Shown: positions 1 through 8,836 of the stretch, in pieces | Numbering within the stretch: position 1 is the first letter of the stretch | Layout: every line of letters begins with the position of its first letter | Assembly: GCA_902984215.1 (NCBI GenBank) | Contig: CADWAF010004742.1 | Span: 1 to 18,877, forward strand | DNA: 18,877 nt | Direction: 5' to 3' | Source of the DNA: Willaertia magna | Taxonomy: Eukaryota; Heterolobosea; Eutetramitea; Acrasida; Naegleriidae | Translations under genes and position numbers: made by a program | The notes under the pieces: generated by a model | Told to the model about the DNA's origin: nothing | Database searches by the model: none | Seen by the model: only the letters and a program-made list of their open reading frames with translations

Positions 1-1298
1 TGGAAGAATTTAATATTGAGATATTTCATTTAATAAATAATAAAATTATTAATAATGATAACAACAATTATTTACAGCAAAATCAACAATATGTAAATGA
101 AGAAGGTTATTTTCATATTAAGGTAAAGAATGAAATGAAGGAATTTTTAGAAGAAAAAGCAGCTGCTAACTGCCACTTAATTGCCGCTTTAAATATCACT
201 AACAATATCATCTTTACAATCATTAGAAAACAACAAATAAATAAAGAATTAAATAAAGAATTTAATAAGAAAGAATTAATTAACAACAATAATATTGCTG
301 GCTTAATCATTTTTAATTTAGAAGATAAAAATATTTTATTATCACATCTCTCCGAAGAAGTTTTAATCAAAGAATTTTTAATTGAAAATATTTTAGAGGA
401 ATGGTTTGATTTCAATTTTGATTTTTTTAAAAAAATTGACAAGGTGTCAGGTTCTTGTCAATTTGTAAATATTTTTGGAAAAGAATTTTGTAAAAAATTA
501 AAAATAATGACAAATGAAAATTATTATTTTAATATTATTATGGAAAATTATGCATATGAAATTATTAAAGAAAAATATTTACAACATAATTTACAAAATT
601 TACAAAATGATTCATTAGTAGTTGACTCGTCTTTACAAAATAATGAAGAATTTATGTTTCTTTTTAATCATGAAAATCTTTACAATAAAGAAAATCAAAA
701 TGAATTACAAAAATTTATGAAATTAAATGAAAAAGAAATGAAAGAATTAATAATTTCTTGGTTGACCGACTTTTTAATTGAAGTAAAAGTTGAACCAACA
801 AAAACGAGAGAACAATTAATTGAATTTAATGAAAAACTATTTACAACTCTTTTTAACACAAAATCCCCTTCTGGTTACTATTTTTTATTAACGAAAGATA
901 ATAACAACAATAATTTTACTAACAACAATAACAACAATGTCACAAGTAACAGTGATACAAGTGAATTGAATAATGACGAAAAAGGTTATTGTAACAATAA
1001 TAACAATAACAATAATAAAAATAAATGGAAGGTAATTAGTTTAGCTAGAATACAAGGTGAAACAAAGAATGGAATAAGATTTAGTTCAGTTTATACTCCA
1101 GTAGAATATAGAAAGAAGGGATATGGTGAAAAATTAGTGAGAAAAGTGTGTAATTGGATATTTAATAATTTTGAAGAAATGGAAAGAATTTATTTATTTT
1201 CAGATAAGAATTATGTACCTTCAAATGGATTGTATCAAAAAGTTGGATTTGAAATTATGGATGAAAGAAATATGGGAATATTTTGTAAAGAGGAATAA
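1..1298 (+). CDS. GNAT-family N-acetyltransferase, 5'-truncated by the window edge
   Basis: The reading frame is open from base 3 to a TAA at 1296-1298, giving about 431 visible residues, so the true start lies upstream; the ATG at 135 is probably internal. The C-terminal ~100 residues carry a GNAT fold: strand VISLARIQ, then VYTPVEYRKKGYGEKLV, whose RKKGYG (about visible residues 370-375) is the acetyl-CoA pyrophosphate loop, and a final SNGLYQKVGFE helix/strand. The VYTPxEYRxxGYG plus N-x-x-YQKxGF pattern matches a GNAT subgroup I know mostly from bacteria. The acetyl acceptor cannot be read from sequence. An Asn-rich insert (about 900-1020) separates the GNAT core from a poorly conserved N-terminal half. 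LQN repeats occur near 579-610. Family confidence is high, substrate unknown. Confidence 0.8.
   Translation, partial: EEFNIEIFHLINNKIINNDNNNYLQQNQQYVNEEGYFHIKVKNEMKEFLEEKAAANCHLIAALNITNNIIFTIIRKQQINKELNKEFNKKELINNNNIAGLIIFNLEDKNILLSHLSEEVLIKEFLIENILEEWFDFNFDFFKKIDKVSGSCQFVNIFGKEFCKKLKIMTNENYYFNIIMENYAYEIIKEKYLQHNLQNLQNDSLVVDSSLQNNEEFMFLFNHENLYNKENQNELQKFMKLNEKEMKELIISWLTDFLIEVKVEPTKTREQLIEFNEKLFTTLFNTKSPSGYYFLLTKDNNNNNFTNNNNNNVTSNSDTSELNNDEKGYCNNNNNNNNKNKWKVISLARIQGETKNGIRFSSVYTPVEYRKKGYGEKLVRKVCNWIFNNFEEMERIYLFSDKNYVPSNGLYQKVGFEIMDERNMGIFCKEE
579..610 (+). repeat. In-frame TTACAAAAT (Leu-Gln-Asn) codon repeat
   Basis: Three tandem variants of a 9-12 bp unit encode LQHN-LQN-LQND within the acetyltransferase gene. 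The same unit in the same reading frame recurs in the TPR gene and in the last gene of the window. Confidence 0.6.
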
Positions 1299-1409
1299 AA
1301 TTATTTTGTCAATAAAATCTTTTTAAACTAATGTGTTATAATAAATTAGGAAAATACTTGTTATGGAAGATAAAGTTTGTAAAACTCTCGAAAAAGTGCA
1401 AACAAAATA

Positions 1410-1444
1410 TCGCGAAGGACAGGACTCGAACCTGCGCTTCGCGA
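1410..1444 (-). other. tRNA-like minihelix (acceptor stem plus T arm) with a perfect B box
   Basis: Read on the minus strand, 8-bp arms (1437-1444 and 1410-1417, perfectly complementary) enclose a C.C mismatch, a G.T wobble, four Watson-Crick pairs and a 7-nt TTCGAGT loop. GGTTCGAGTCC (1432-1422) matches the Pol III B-box consensus exactly. A TTTT run (1404-1407) follows, as expected of a Pol III terminator. There is no D arm, anticodon arm or A box, so this is a tRNA acceptor strand joined directly to a T arm. The G.T pair becomes A.C on the plus strand, so the minus-strand RNA folds better. It ends 25 bp before the ATG of the TPR gene. It may be a deleted tRNA gene, a TFIIIC-only site, or a 5'-UTR hairpin. 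Confidence 0.65.
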
Positions 1445-1469
1445 ATTACTTGATTCTTTGCAAAAAAAA

Positions 1470-3167
1470 ATGGAACAAGATCAACAACTAGAACATTCCC
1501 GTCAATCCTACGATTCCGGTAATCATAGCGGAAGTGTTATCAAGCCTTTACCAATCTATTCCTATCCTTACTTTTTATATATCGGAAATGATGAAGATAA
1601 TAAATTAGATGAAATTAGAATGTCTAATCCAATGGAATTTTTTAAAATTTTATTTTATCATCAAATTCATTCAAATTTTAAATTTAATGAATTAAATTAT
1701 TATTTAAATTATTTAATTGTTTATTTTGAAAATTTACAAAATGATTTACAAAATAATTTAAAAAATAATTTAAATGAAATTGACAAGTCTTTACCTAATT
1801 TTAATTTAAAATATTTTAATGAAATAATTTTATTTATTTTTAATTATTTTTTTTTACAAAATAAAATGACAATTAATTTATTTTTAAAAGAAAATTTAAA
1901 TATTTTAAATTTAAATCAAAATCATACATCTTTTGATTTTTTATTATTTGGACAAAAATATAGAACTACTTTCCAAATAAATAAACCAAAAGAATATTAT
2001 TTAAAATCTTTTCAATTAAATAAATTAAATTATTTTATTTATTTATATTTATCAAATATTTGTAGAAGTAATGATTTATTAATTTATAAAAATAGATATG
2101 TAAATATTGGTTTATTTAAATATAAAAAGGAAATTAATTTTATTGAATTTTATTTAAATAATTTACAATCTATTTTACAATCTACTTTACAACAATTTTC
2201 TTTACAAAATAATTTACAACAATCTAGTTTACAAAATGAAATTTTTGAAAAGGCAATTGAAATTTTAAAAATTTATTTAAATAAATTAAAAGAAAATGAA
2301 ACAATATTTAAATTAATTGAAAAAGTAAATAATAAAGAAATTACAAAAGAAACAAATGAAATTGCAAATAATTTAATTAAAATTGCACCTAACTCTGTAG
2401 TTGCTTGGTTTTATTATTCTTTCTATTATGGTTTTGAATATTCAATAAATTTAACTACAGTTGATCCAGATAAAGCTAAACATGCTATTGAATCGTTTGA
2501 GATGACAACTTTATCTAAATGTAGTTATCCTTTAATTGAGATTTATAAACCTTTAATTTATGAAAATATTGGTATGATTTATGAGAATTTAGATTTACCT
2601 GATAAAGCAGTTATTTATTATGATAAATGTTGTGAATTATCATTTGAATATACTACTTTTTGGGCTAATAATACTAGAGCATTAATGAATTTGTATAGAG
2701 GTGAATATTTATTGGCTTATAATGATTTAATTACTATTTTAGATGAATGTATATTAAAAACAAATGTTAAAGATATTGATATTTATTATGTTTGTAATTT
2801 AATTACTGATATTTTAACTTGTATTGATGAAATTGAGTGGAGTTTAAATCGCAATAACGATGATCTTGAAGATGACAATGACAAGAAAAAATTAAAATAT
2901 TCAAGACAAGAAGTAATTAATATTTTAGAAAGATTTGGTGCTTCCAATTTTAGTTTAAAAGCTTGTTTTTTCAAGTTGGGTGAGAGAGAAATTAATGCTG
3001 AAATATTTCTAAAAGAAGTACAAAGATGTATTTATGTAGATACAGATGAGCTAGTTCAGTTTGGTAATAGTTTATATGATATTTTAGTGGAAGATTTGGG
3101 GAGTGAAGAAATTGTAAATAAGAATTATTATTATCTATTTCATCCAATTCAAAAACGTACTGGTTAG
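1470..3167 (+). CDS. TPR-like repeat protein, Asn/Leu-rich, function unknown
   Basis: 565 residues, TAG stop. I chose the ATG at 1470 because it follows nine A residues like other starts here; the frame is open a few codons upstream but only to a TTG. The N-terminal ~290 residues are Asn/Leu/Phe/Tyr-rich, with two LQNN-type repeat patches. The C-terminal half is better conserved in style. Residues ~305-400 form paired amphipathic helices with TPR spacing, the clearest being a unit with GMIYENLDLPDKAVIYYDKC (about 367-386). An acidic low-complexity loop follows at about 462-475. There is no signal peptide or membrane segment. A scaffold role is plausible but not shown. I recognise no orthologue. 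It converges on the ZC3H15-like gene with 87 bp between stops. Confidence 0.75.
   Translation: MEQDQQLEHSRQSYDSGNHSGSVIKPLPIYSYPYFLYIGNDEDNKLDEIRMSNPMEFFKILFYHQIHSNFKFNELNYYLNYLIVYFENLQNDLQNNLKNNLNEIDKSLPNFNLKYFNEIILFIFNYFFLQNKMTINLFLKENLNILNLNQNHTSFDFLLFGQKYRTTFQINKPKEYYLKSFQLNKLNYFIYLYLSNICRSNDLLIYKNRYVNIGLFKYKKEINFIEFYLNNLQSILQSTLQQFSLQNNLQQSSLQNEIFEKAIEILKIYLNKLKENETIFKLIEKVNNKEITKETNEIANNLIKIAPNSVVAWFYYSFYYGFEYSINLTTVDPDKAKHAIESFEMTTLSKCSYPLIEIYKPLIYENIGMIYENLDLPDKAVIYYDKCCELSFEYTTFWANNTRALMNLYRGEYLLAYNDLITILDECILKTNVKDIDIYYVCNLITDILTCIDEIEWSLNRNNDDLEDDNDKKKLKYSRQEVINILERFGASNFSLKACFFKLGEREINAEIFLKEVQRCIYVDTDELVQFGNSLYDILVEDLGSEEIVNKNYYYLFHPIQKRTG
1731..1774 (+). repeat. LQNN codon repeat, patch 1 of the TPR gene
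   Basis: Tandem ATTTACAAA-type units encode NLQNDLQNNLKNNL. A single-base variant (TTAAAAAAT) gives LKN. Confidence 0.6.
2158..2240 (+). repeat. LQN/LQS codon repeat, patch 2 of the TPR gene
   Basis: Seven TTACAA (Leu-Gln) units spaced 9-15 bp apart, all in the same frame, are followed by Asn, Ser or Gln codons. This looks like in-frame expansion of one short motif and not a CRISPR-like array. Confidence 0.6.
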
Positions 3168-3254
3168 TTTCGTTACACTCTTTTAAATGTTAAAATAATA
3201 TATTATTTAAAAATATATTTAAAAACATATTATAAAAACATTATTTGTACATTT

Positions 3255-4265
3255 TTATTGTTGTTGTTGTTGTTCTTCATATTTTAATAACCAACGATAA
3301 GCCTTCCAAGCAACTGTATGTTCAGCAATTTTCTTATTTGTATAAGGTTTGTTACAATAAAATTCTTTCTTTACAGGTTGTTCAAAAGATAGAGACACTC
3401 TTTCACCAACTTCTTGTGGTGTTTGTTTAGCCATTCTCTCAAATTTAGGTTCCGGAATTTTCTTCTTATTAAAGTATTGGATAAGTAATTCTTTTGGAGT
3501 AACTTTTTGATCCCACGTTTTAGGATCATATTCAACCTCTTCAATTTCATCCTTTTCAACATTTTCATCATTATCTTCATCACCTTCTAAGAATAAATCT
3601 TCATCTATAGCATCTTCAGGGATTTCATATACCGTTTCATCTGCTTCTTCATCATCTACGAACAAGGCTTCATTCAATTTGAATAAATCTCTACCAGTTA
3701 AACCTTGACCTGATCTTTCATATAAAGCCATTTGTAATTTATGTTTACGTTCTTCTTCTTTCTTTTTTTGTTCTAACTTAAATTCTTTCCATTTCATAAA
3801 AGTTTCAAATGTAACTGGAGTACCACTCTTTATCTTAGCTCTTTCAATTTCAACTATCTCTTCAATTGTTAATTCTTCTTCATTTCTAATTTCTTGTTCA
3901 ATTTGGTCATATAATTCATCTCCTTCAAGGCCCTCGCCTTCTTGTCCTTCTACAGAAGATGATGCAGTAGCTTCTTCTGGTTTTTTATCATCAACGGTTC
4001 TAAATAAATCTTTTAATTCTTGTTCTCTCTTCTTTAATTCTAATTTTTCTAATTTCTTCTTTTCTTTTTCTTCTAATTCTTTTTTAACTTTTTTATCATG
4101 AACTTGTAATACTGTATTACTAACACTTTTAATATGTTGTTGTACCTTTTTAGATTTATTCTTATTCTTTAAACCAAATGTTTTATCTTCAATAAGTTTT
4201 TTCTTTTCTTTTTGTTCCGCTTTCTTACTCTTTTGTGGTGCTGCTGTTGCCTTTCCGCCTGCCAT
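3255..4265 (-). CDS. ZC3H15: DRG family-regulatory protein 1 (ZC3H15/DFRP1) homologue lacking CCCH fingers
   Basis: 336 residues, TAA stop. The ATG at 4265 follows nine A and gives the family-like N-terminus; an in-frame ATG at 4316 is less likely. Residues 14-42 contain KKAEQKEKKKLIEDKTFGLK, the hallmark of ZC3H15/Tma46. A basic coiled coil follows (52-90). Residues 131-213 match the DFRP domain that binds the GTPase DRG1: LTIEEIVEIERAKI, VTFETFMKWK, then SGQGLTGRDLF and FVDDEEADET. Between these blocks the family has two CCCH zinc fingers; here there is an acidic linker, and the whole protein has one cysteine (C304). A C-terminal extension (254-328) resembles a divergent double-stranded-RNA-binding fold, ending in Gln5. 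The expected role is as ribosome-associated cofactor stabilising DRG1. Confidence 0.85.
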   Translation of the reverse strand: MAGGKATAAPQKSKKAEQKEKKKLIEDKTFGLKNKNKSKKVQQHIKSVSNTVLQVHDKKVKKELEEKEKKKLEKLELKKREQELKDLFRTVDDKKPEEATASSSVEGQEGEGLEGDELYDQIEQEIRNEEELTIEEIVEIERAKIKSGTPVTFETFMKWKEFKLEQKKKEEERKHKLQMALYERSGQGLTGRDLFKLNEALFVDDEEADETVYEIPEDAIDEDLFLEGDEDNDENVEKDEIEEVEYDPKTWDQKVTPKELLIQYFNKKKIPEPKFERMAKQTPQEVGERVSLSFEQPVKKEFYCNKPYTNKKIAEHTVAWKAYRWLLKYEEQQQQQ

Positions 4266-4531
4266 TTTTTTTTTAATCCAAAAAAAATTAAAGTCTATTG
4301 AGACTTTCTTTTTCAAAAATTTGAAATTTACTCAAAGTGAGAAGTAGTTGAAGCCTTAAATAATAAAAACTTTGGAAAGAAGAAGAAAGCCCCTGCTTCT
4401 CATCGGAATTGAAGTTCAATAGCAAGGTGAACAAGATAGGTTGTTAGTTTGTTTGAAATATTTGTATGTATTAAAGTGAGTGTTGACAAAGTGGTATATC
4501 ATAGCTACTTGTATTGTAATATAATTTATTA
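4266..4531. other. Spacer: promoter of the ZC3H15-like gene and 3' end of eEFSec
   Basis: 266 bp, less AT-rich than most spacers here. It holds the nine-A leader just before the ATG at 4265 and, on the minus strand, a pyrimidine-rich tract (4374-4391). No ORF, tRNA or clear TATA box was seen. Confidence 0.4.
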
Positions 4532-6357
4532 TTATTGTAACCACGTTTTAGTTTCATCATAAATATTTAATTTATATTTTAAAGATATAATCTTATTTCT
4601 TAGATTTGGTTGTTTAGGTAAAGGTTCTTTAAAAACTACTTTAAATTTACCACTTTGACCAAATGCTGAATCTATCACACCATGATATTTAGATTCATCA
4701 TTAATTATTATATCTACTTTTTTACCAATATAAGGTTGAATTGTTTGATTCTTTTTTGAATCTTTTGTTAATAAATTCTTACCAATTAATGATGTTTCAT
4801 CTAAAACTCTGTCAACTATTGCTGTCTTTTCTTTATATTTAAAAACTGGAAGGATTTTGGATAATTGTACTTTTGACATACTTTCTTTATTCCACATCTT
4901 TAATATTTTACCGTGGAATGCTAATCTACAAGTATTTGCGTTGATATCTGTATCTAATTTAGAAGCTATATAATGTGAATTAATATAACAAGTAGTTGGT
5001 TGTTCAAAATCAATTTTTACAAATATATCTTTTGTTTCATGTGTATTATCTTCTAAATCTTCTAAAGTTAAATATTCAACTGAAGAATCAAATTCATCAC
5101 TTGACAATCCTTCTTTCTTATTTCTAATTAAAAAAGTAATTACACCCATAATTGTCTCATGACCAATGGAAACTATACAATATTATTATAAATTATTAAT
5201 AATTAACATTATACTTACTATGATACTTAGAACCACCCTTAACTTCCTTTTTAAAAAATCTAATCTTTGAAGCAGATGCAATAACAGTATCAATTACTTC
5301 AATTAATCCTTTATCACAAGCAAAACCTCTTTCTAATTTACTACTATCAAATTGAGTAACTAAAACACCTATACGATCACCCTTAATAGCTTGTTGAACT
5401 GGTTGTTTAAACATTTGAATTGATTTAACCTTCTTCTCTTCATTCAATAATGGAATTTGTATCGTTTTACCAACTTCAATCTTTCCCTGTAAAACAGTTC
5501 CAGTTAACACTGTTCCTTTACCTTTTATTGCAAAACAATGATCAATCATAAATAAGAAGGGTTGTTCCACTTTTTCTTTTTTTAATTGTTCTTCTTCTCG
5601 TTGTTGTCGATAAATTTCCTTTACATTATTTAAAAATTCATCAATTAATTGATTAAAACTTTCTTTAATCATTAACTTTTCATCATTTTCTTTTGGATCT
5701 GCACAAATGGTTAAGATGGTTGGGTTTTTAAATTTTGTTTGTGAAAAAACATTTTTAATTAAACTCTTTTTAATTTTTTCAATTTTATCTTTTCGTTGTT
5801 CTTCTGGAATTAAATCAATTTTATTTAAAACGACAATTAATTTATCGCAAGTAATTTCTCCAATAACAATACATTCTATTGTTTTAAAATATTTACAAAA
5901 TGTTTACAAAAATTGTAAAAAAAATTAAATAAAAATTTACTGACATACCTGCAGTTTGCGTTTGAACTCCTTTTATAGCATCAATAACTAATACCATCAT
6001 ATCAATAATTTGAGCTCCACCAATAATTGTTCTTATAAGACTTGCATGACCTGGACAATCAACTAAAGTAAATTGAATTTTATCAAAATTTTCAATCGGC
6101 GAATTAGTATAGAAGGCTGAAAAGCCTAAATCTAAAGTAATTCCTCTTTCTTTTGATTGAGGATTTTTATCAAAAGCTGCAGTAGAGGCATGAGTTGAAA
6201 TTGCTTTACATAAACTTGTTTTTCCACTATCTACATGACCTAATACTCCAACATTTATATTTAATATCTTATTATTGGAAAGTTGTTGTTGTTCCGAACC
6301 ATGATCCTTGTTATTGCCAGCAACAACATTACTTTCCGATAAACTTGATTGACTCAT
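4532..6357 (-). CDS. EEFSEC: Selenocysteine-specific translation elongation factor eEFSec
   Basis: Three exons, read 6357-5949, 5875-5219 and 5172-4532, give 568 residues, close to the ~596 of the human protein; both junctions are phase 1. G1 is GHVDSGKT (40-47), G2 the KERGITLDLGF region (69-79), G3 DCPGH (100-104) and G4 NKID (154-157). SIDHCF-like and KGKGTVLTGTVL blocks mark domain 2. The C-terminal third is domain 4, which in the family contacts SECIS-binding factors. The protein binds GTP and Sec-tRNA(Sec) and decodes UGA as selenocysteine in the cytosol. Splicing is supported because joining CAT-A to TT-TCC restores a family-like YHISIGHETIMG. The start follows an A-rich leader and shares a 201-bp divergent spacer with the coiled-coil gene. 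Confidence 0.95.
5173..5218 (-). other. eEFSec intron 2 (46 nt)
   Basis: The donor is GTAAGT and the acceptor TTGTATAG. Removal joins phase-1 codons and restores conserved eEFSec residues across the junction. TTAAT motifs inside could serve as branch point. Confidence 0.9.
5876..5948 (-). other. eEFSec intron 1 (73 nt)
   Basis: The donor is GTATGT and the acceptor AACAATAG. Splicing converts TQTAG into TQTAECIVIG, matching the family sequence after G3. In-frame stops in the intron rule out read-through. Confidence 0.9.
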
Positions 6358-6558
6358 TTTTTTGATTATTTTTTTTTTAAGAAATTAAGATAAATTAAAA
6401 AAAGGTTTTAATAAAAAACAACAGCATTAATAAGCTTAATAAAGAAAATATTTAAATTTTAATTATTAATATATAAATTACTTTTCGATTATTATTCTAA
6501 TTGACAAAGGAAAATGTTGTAAAATATTTAAAATTTAAAATTTAAAATTATAAAAAAA
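6358..6558. promoter_or_regulatory. Divergent promoter between eEFSec and the coiled-coil gene
   Basis: 201 bp separate two head-to-head start codons, each preceded by an A run. Reiterated AAATTTAAAATTT lies just before 6559. This short spacer must drive transcription in both directions, unless elements lie inside genes. No specific factor site was recognised. Confidence 0.5.
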
Positions 6559-8022
6559 ATGAGTCACGAAGATGACTTTGAAGACTTTTTAAATTCTAGA
6601 TTAGAAGATGAAGAAGAAAATGATCAACAACAAGACAATCAACAAAATAAAGAACAAAATAAAGAAATTAAAGTAGATGACGAATTAGAAAAATTATTAA
6701 ATGAATCCGAAACTGAACATCTTACAAAAGAAGAAACTAAAAAGATGGAACAAGCTATCCAACAATTAAATAATAATAATAACACAACAACATTTAACAA
6801 TACAACAACAACAATAGAAGAAGAACAACAACAAGAAAATAAAGAAAATGAAAATAATAATGAAGAAGAAGAAGAAGAAATAGTTATGGAATTTGAATGG
6901 ACAGAAGAAGAAAAAAAACAAGACGAAAAAGAACAAGTTCAATTAAATGAAAAAATTAATCAAATTATTATCATTCCACCTACAATCAATCATGATAATA
7001 ATAATAATAACAATAATAATAACACTACTTTAAAGAAACAAGAAGAAATGAAAGAAAATAATAAAAAAGAAATGAAACAAGAATTAAATGTTAAACAAGA
7101 TAATATACAAGAATTAAATAAAGAAAATAAAGATTTAAATAATAACGATCCAACTTTAAAAATTCAAGAAATAATTGAAACACGTATTAGTTTATTAATT
7201 TCAGATTTAATTAATAGATTTGGTACTATTATAGATTTATCAGATCCAAATGAAATTTTAAAACGTCAACAAGAAGAAAATAATACTTTACAACAACAAG
7301 AAGAAGAAGAAACTATAAAATCAACATTACAAAAAAAATTTATAATTTTAGAAGGTGTAATTAGTAATTTAAGTTTTTTATTAGAAAAAAATGTTAGACG
7401 TAAATTAAAATTAAGAGAAAGTAAAAAGAAATTAAGAGAACAATTATTACGTTTAAATGATGCTTATATTGAAAAACTAAATGAATTAAATTTATTTAAA
7501 AATAATAAAAAACAATTAGAAGAAGATTATAAAAGAGAAAGAAGAGAATTTTTAGAGATTATTAATAAATTAAAGAATGAAAATAAGAATGAAGTTAATG
7601 AGATTAAAATTCCTGAAGAAATTAATTTTGAAAATTATTTTAATGGAAAGAAAGAAGAAGAACAAGAAAAGAAAATTGAAGATACTGTAGATAAAACGTT
7701 AACACAAATATCAACAATGGCAAAATCATTTTTGAGTAGTGTGGTGACTACTAATAAATTAAAAGAAAGTGGTAATGTTGGAAAGGAAGGATTGGTGTTA
7801 AATCAACAACAACAACAACAAGGTAATAATAATGTTGGTGTTATTAGTGAGAATAAGAGTGTTAATAATAATGGTTCTTCAAATAATAGTACTGCATTGT
7901 CGTCATCGTCATCTTCTAATAATAGTTCTGTAAATTCACCTAGAAGACAAAGAAAGTTAAGTAATACTAATAATACTAATAGTAGTGGTAATGACTCTTG
8001 GTTTTCAACTTGGTTTAAATAG
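6559..8022 (+). CDS. Acidic, Asn/Gln-rich coiled-coil protein of unknown function
   Basis: 487 residues, ATG after seven A, TAG stop. The N-terminal ~170 residues are very acidic, with Asn, Gln and Thr runs. Residues ~196-245 and ~260-345 are predicted long helices. The second is a charged heptad-rich coiled coil containing NVRRKLKLRESKKKLREQLL, which could mediate dimerisation. A Ser/Asn-rich tail contains a basic SPRRQRKLS motif, a plausible phosphorylation site, and ends in the aromatic SWFSTWFK, which could insert into membrane or bind a partner. No catalytic motif, signal peptide or transmembrane segment was seen. I do not recognise an orthologue. A trafficking or cytoskeletal adaptor is only a guess from the architecture. 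Confidence 0.75.
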   Translation: MSHEDDFEDFLNSRLEDEEENDQQQDNQQNKEQNKEIKVDDELEKLLNESETEHLTKEETKKMEQAIQQLNNNNNTTTFNNTTTTIEEEQQQENKENENNNEEEEEEIVMEFEWTEEEKKQDEKEQVQLNEKINQIIIIPPTINHDNNNNNNNNNTTLKKQEEMKENNKKEMKQELNVKQDNIQELNKENKDLNNNDPTLKIQEIIETRISLLISDLINRFGTIIDLSDPNEILKRQQEENNTLQQQEEEETIKSTLQKKFIILEGVISNLSFLLEKNVRRKLKLRESKKKLREQLLRLNDAYIEKLNELNLFKNNKKQLEEDYKRERREFLEIINKLKNENKNEVNEIKIPEEINFENYFNGKKEEEQEKKIEDTVDKTLTQISTMAKSFLSSVVTTNKLKESGNVGKEGLVLNQQQQQQGNNNVGVISENKSVNNNGSSNNSTALSSSSSSNNSSVNSPRRQRKLSNTNNTNSSGNDSWFSTWFK

Positions 8023-8836
8023 ATTTATTTATTTTAAAAATAGGTCAACTTGGGGTTTACAATATAAACATTTACTACTTTGTACATTTATGTAAAACAA
8101 ATAAATTTACTGTTTATTTATTTCGATTCGTGAATGGTTAAATGATTAATAGTAATCCGTTGAAAAGTAGTGAACGCTGTTTACAAAATTTAAACCTGTA
8201 CGGTTGATAAACCTTTTTTGAAATCATACTAAATTTAATTTTTTTTGAACTACAACGCACCTTTTAATTAAAGTAGTTTATTATTGAGGGAGTGTTTTTT
8301 CAAGTACTTTTCAGTTATAATAGTTTGCAATATAACATGTATATAAATTTTTGTTAACTAATTAACGGATTTTTAAGAAGTAAAAATATAATATTTATTG
8401 TTGTAAACAGTATCTTACTTTGCTGTTATATTTCATTTAAATATTTTAGTCTGCTTTTCCTAATACTGTTTCGCATTGAAAAATTTAATTTATAAATTCA
8501 ATTTTATTAGGACAGACTATTCTTGTAAACCTTCAATCGTTTATTGAAATCATACAAAATTATTTTTTTTTAACCACAACAAGCACATTAATTACAGCAG
8601 TTTATTGTTGTGGGAGCGTATTTTCTTTCATTTTGAAGTTCTAACATATATCTACGAGCTAATTAGTTTTTCCCGTTCTAGTGTAACCTTCATACTCAAA
8701 GCGGTTTTTTTCAAAGTTTATAAATTTTAAAAAGAATCTTATTTTATTGTTAAATATAATTAAATATTTTGGTCAACTTTTTCACATCAAGTTTAATACG
8801 CCTTCAATGTAAAATTATTAAAAATTATTTAAAAAA
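8023..8836. other. Long spacer holding the tandem repeat and the SF3B1 promoter
   Basis: 814 bp with no gene, the longest gap in the window. Besides the diverged tandem repeat, a fragment beginning GGTCAACTT (about 8042) recurs near 8771 before the SF3B1 start, so the duplication may once have been longer. The last bases before 8837 are an A run. Confidence 0.5.
8191..8790. repeat. Diverged tandem duplication (~326-bp offset) upstream of SF3B1
   Basis: Two copies, about 8191-8463 and 8520-8790, align by eye. The best block begins TTGAAATCATAC at 8218 and again at 8544, and continues through AGTTTATT-TTG-GGGAG to a TTTTC run. A second matching block reads TCTTA-TTT...ATTAAATATTTT near 8413 and 8738. 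Similarity decays outside these blocks. No ORF, tRNA or terminal repeat was seen, so this is an old duplication of non-coding DNA. Confidence 0.65.

Noticed and set aside
113..442. Minus-strand ORF overlapping the acetyltransferase gene, and similar shadows at 2786-2974, 9083-9268 and 12341-12538
   Set aside because: They are antisense to well-supported genes and encode hydrophobic or low-complexity strings typical of reversed AT-rich codons.
1458..1469. Four-codon upstream extension of the TPR gene beginning with TTG
   Set aside because: No ATG in the extension; the ATG at 1470 follows the A run typical of starts here.
4266..4316. 17-residue N-terminal extension of the ZC3H15-like protein
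   Set aside because: The ATG at 4265 gives the family-like N-terminus and follows nine A; the extension has no family similarity and low-complexity codons.
5707..5928. Plus-strand ORF of 73 codons
   Set aside because: It lies antisense to eEFSec exon 2 and intron 1, where the minus strand is clearly coding.
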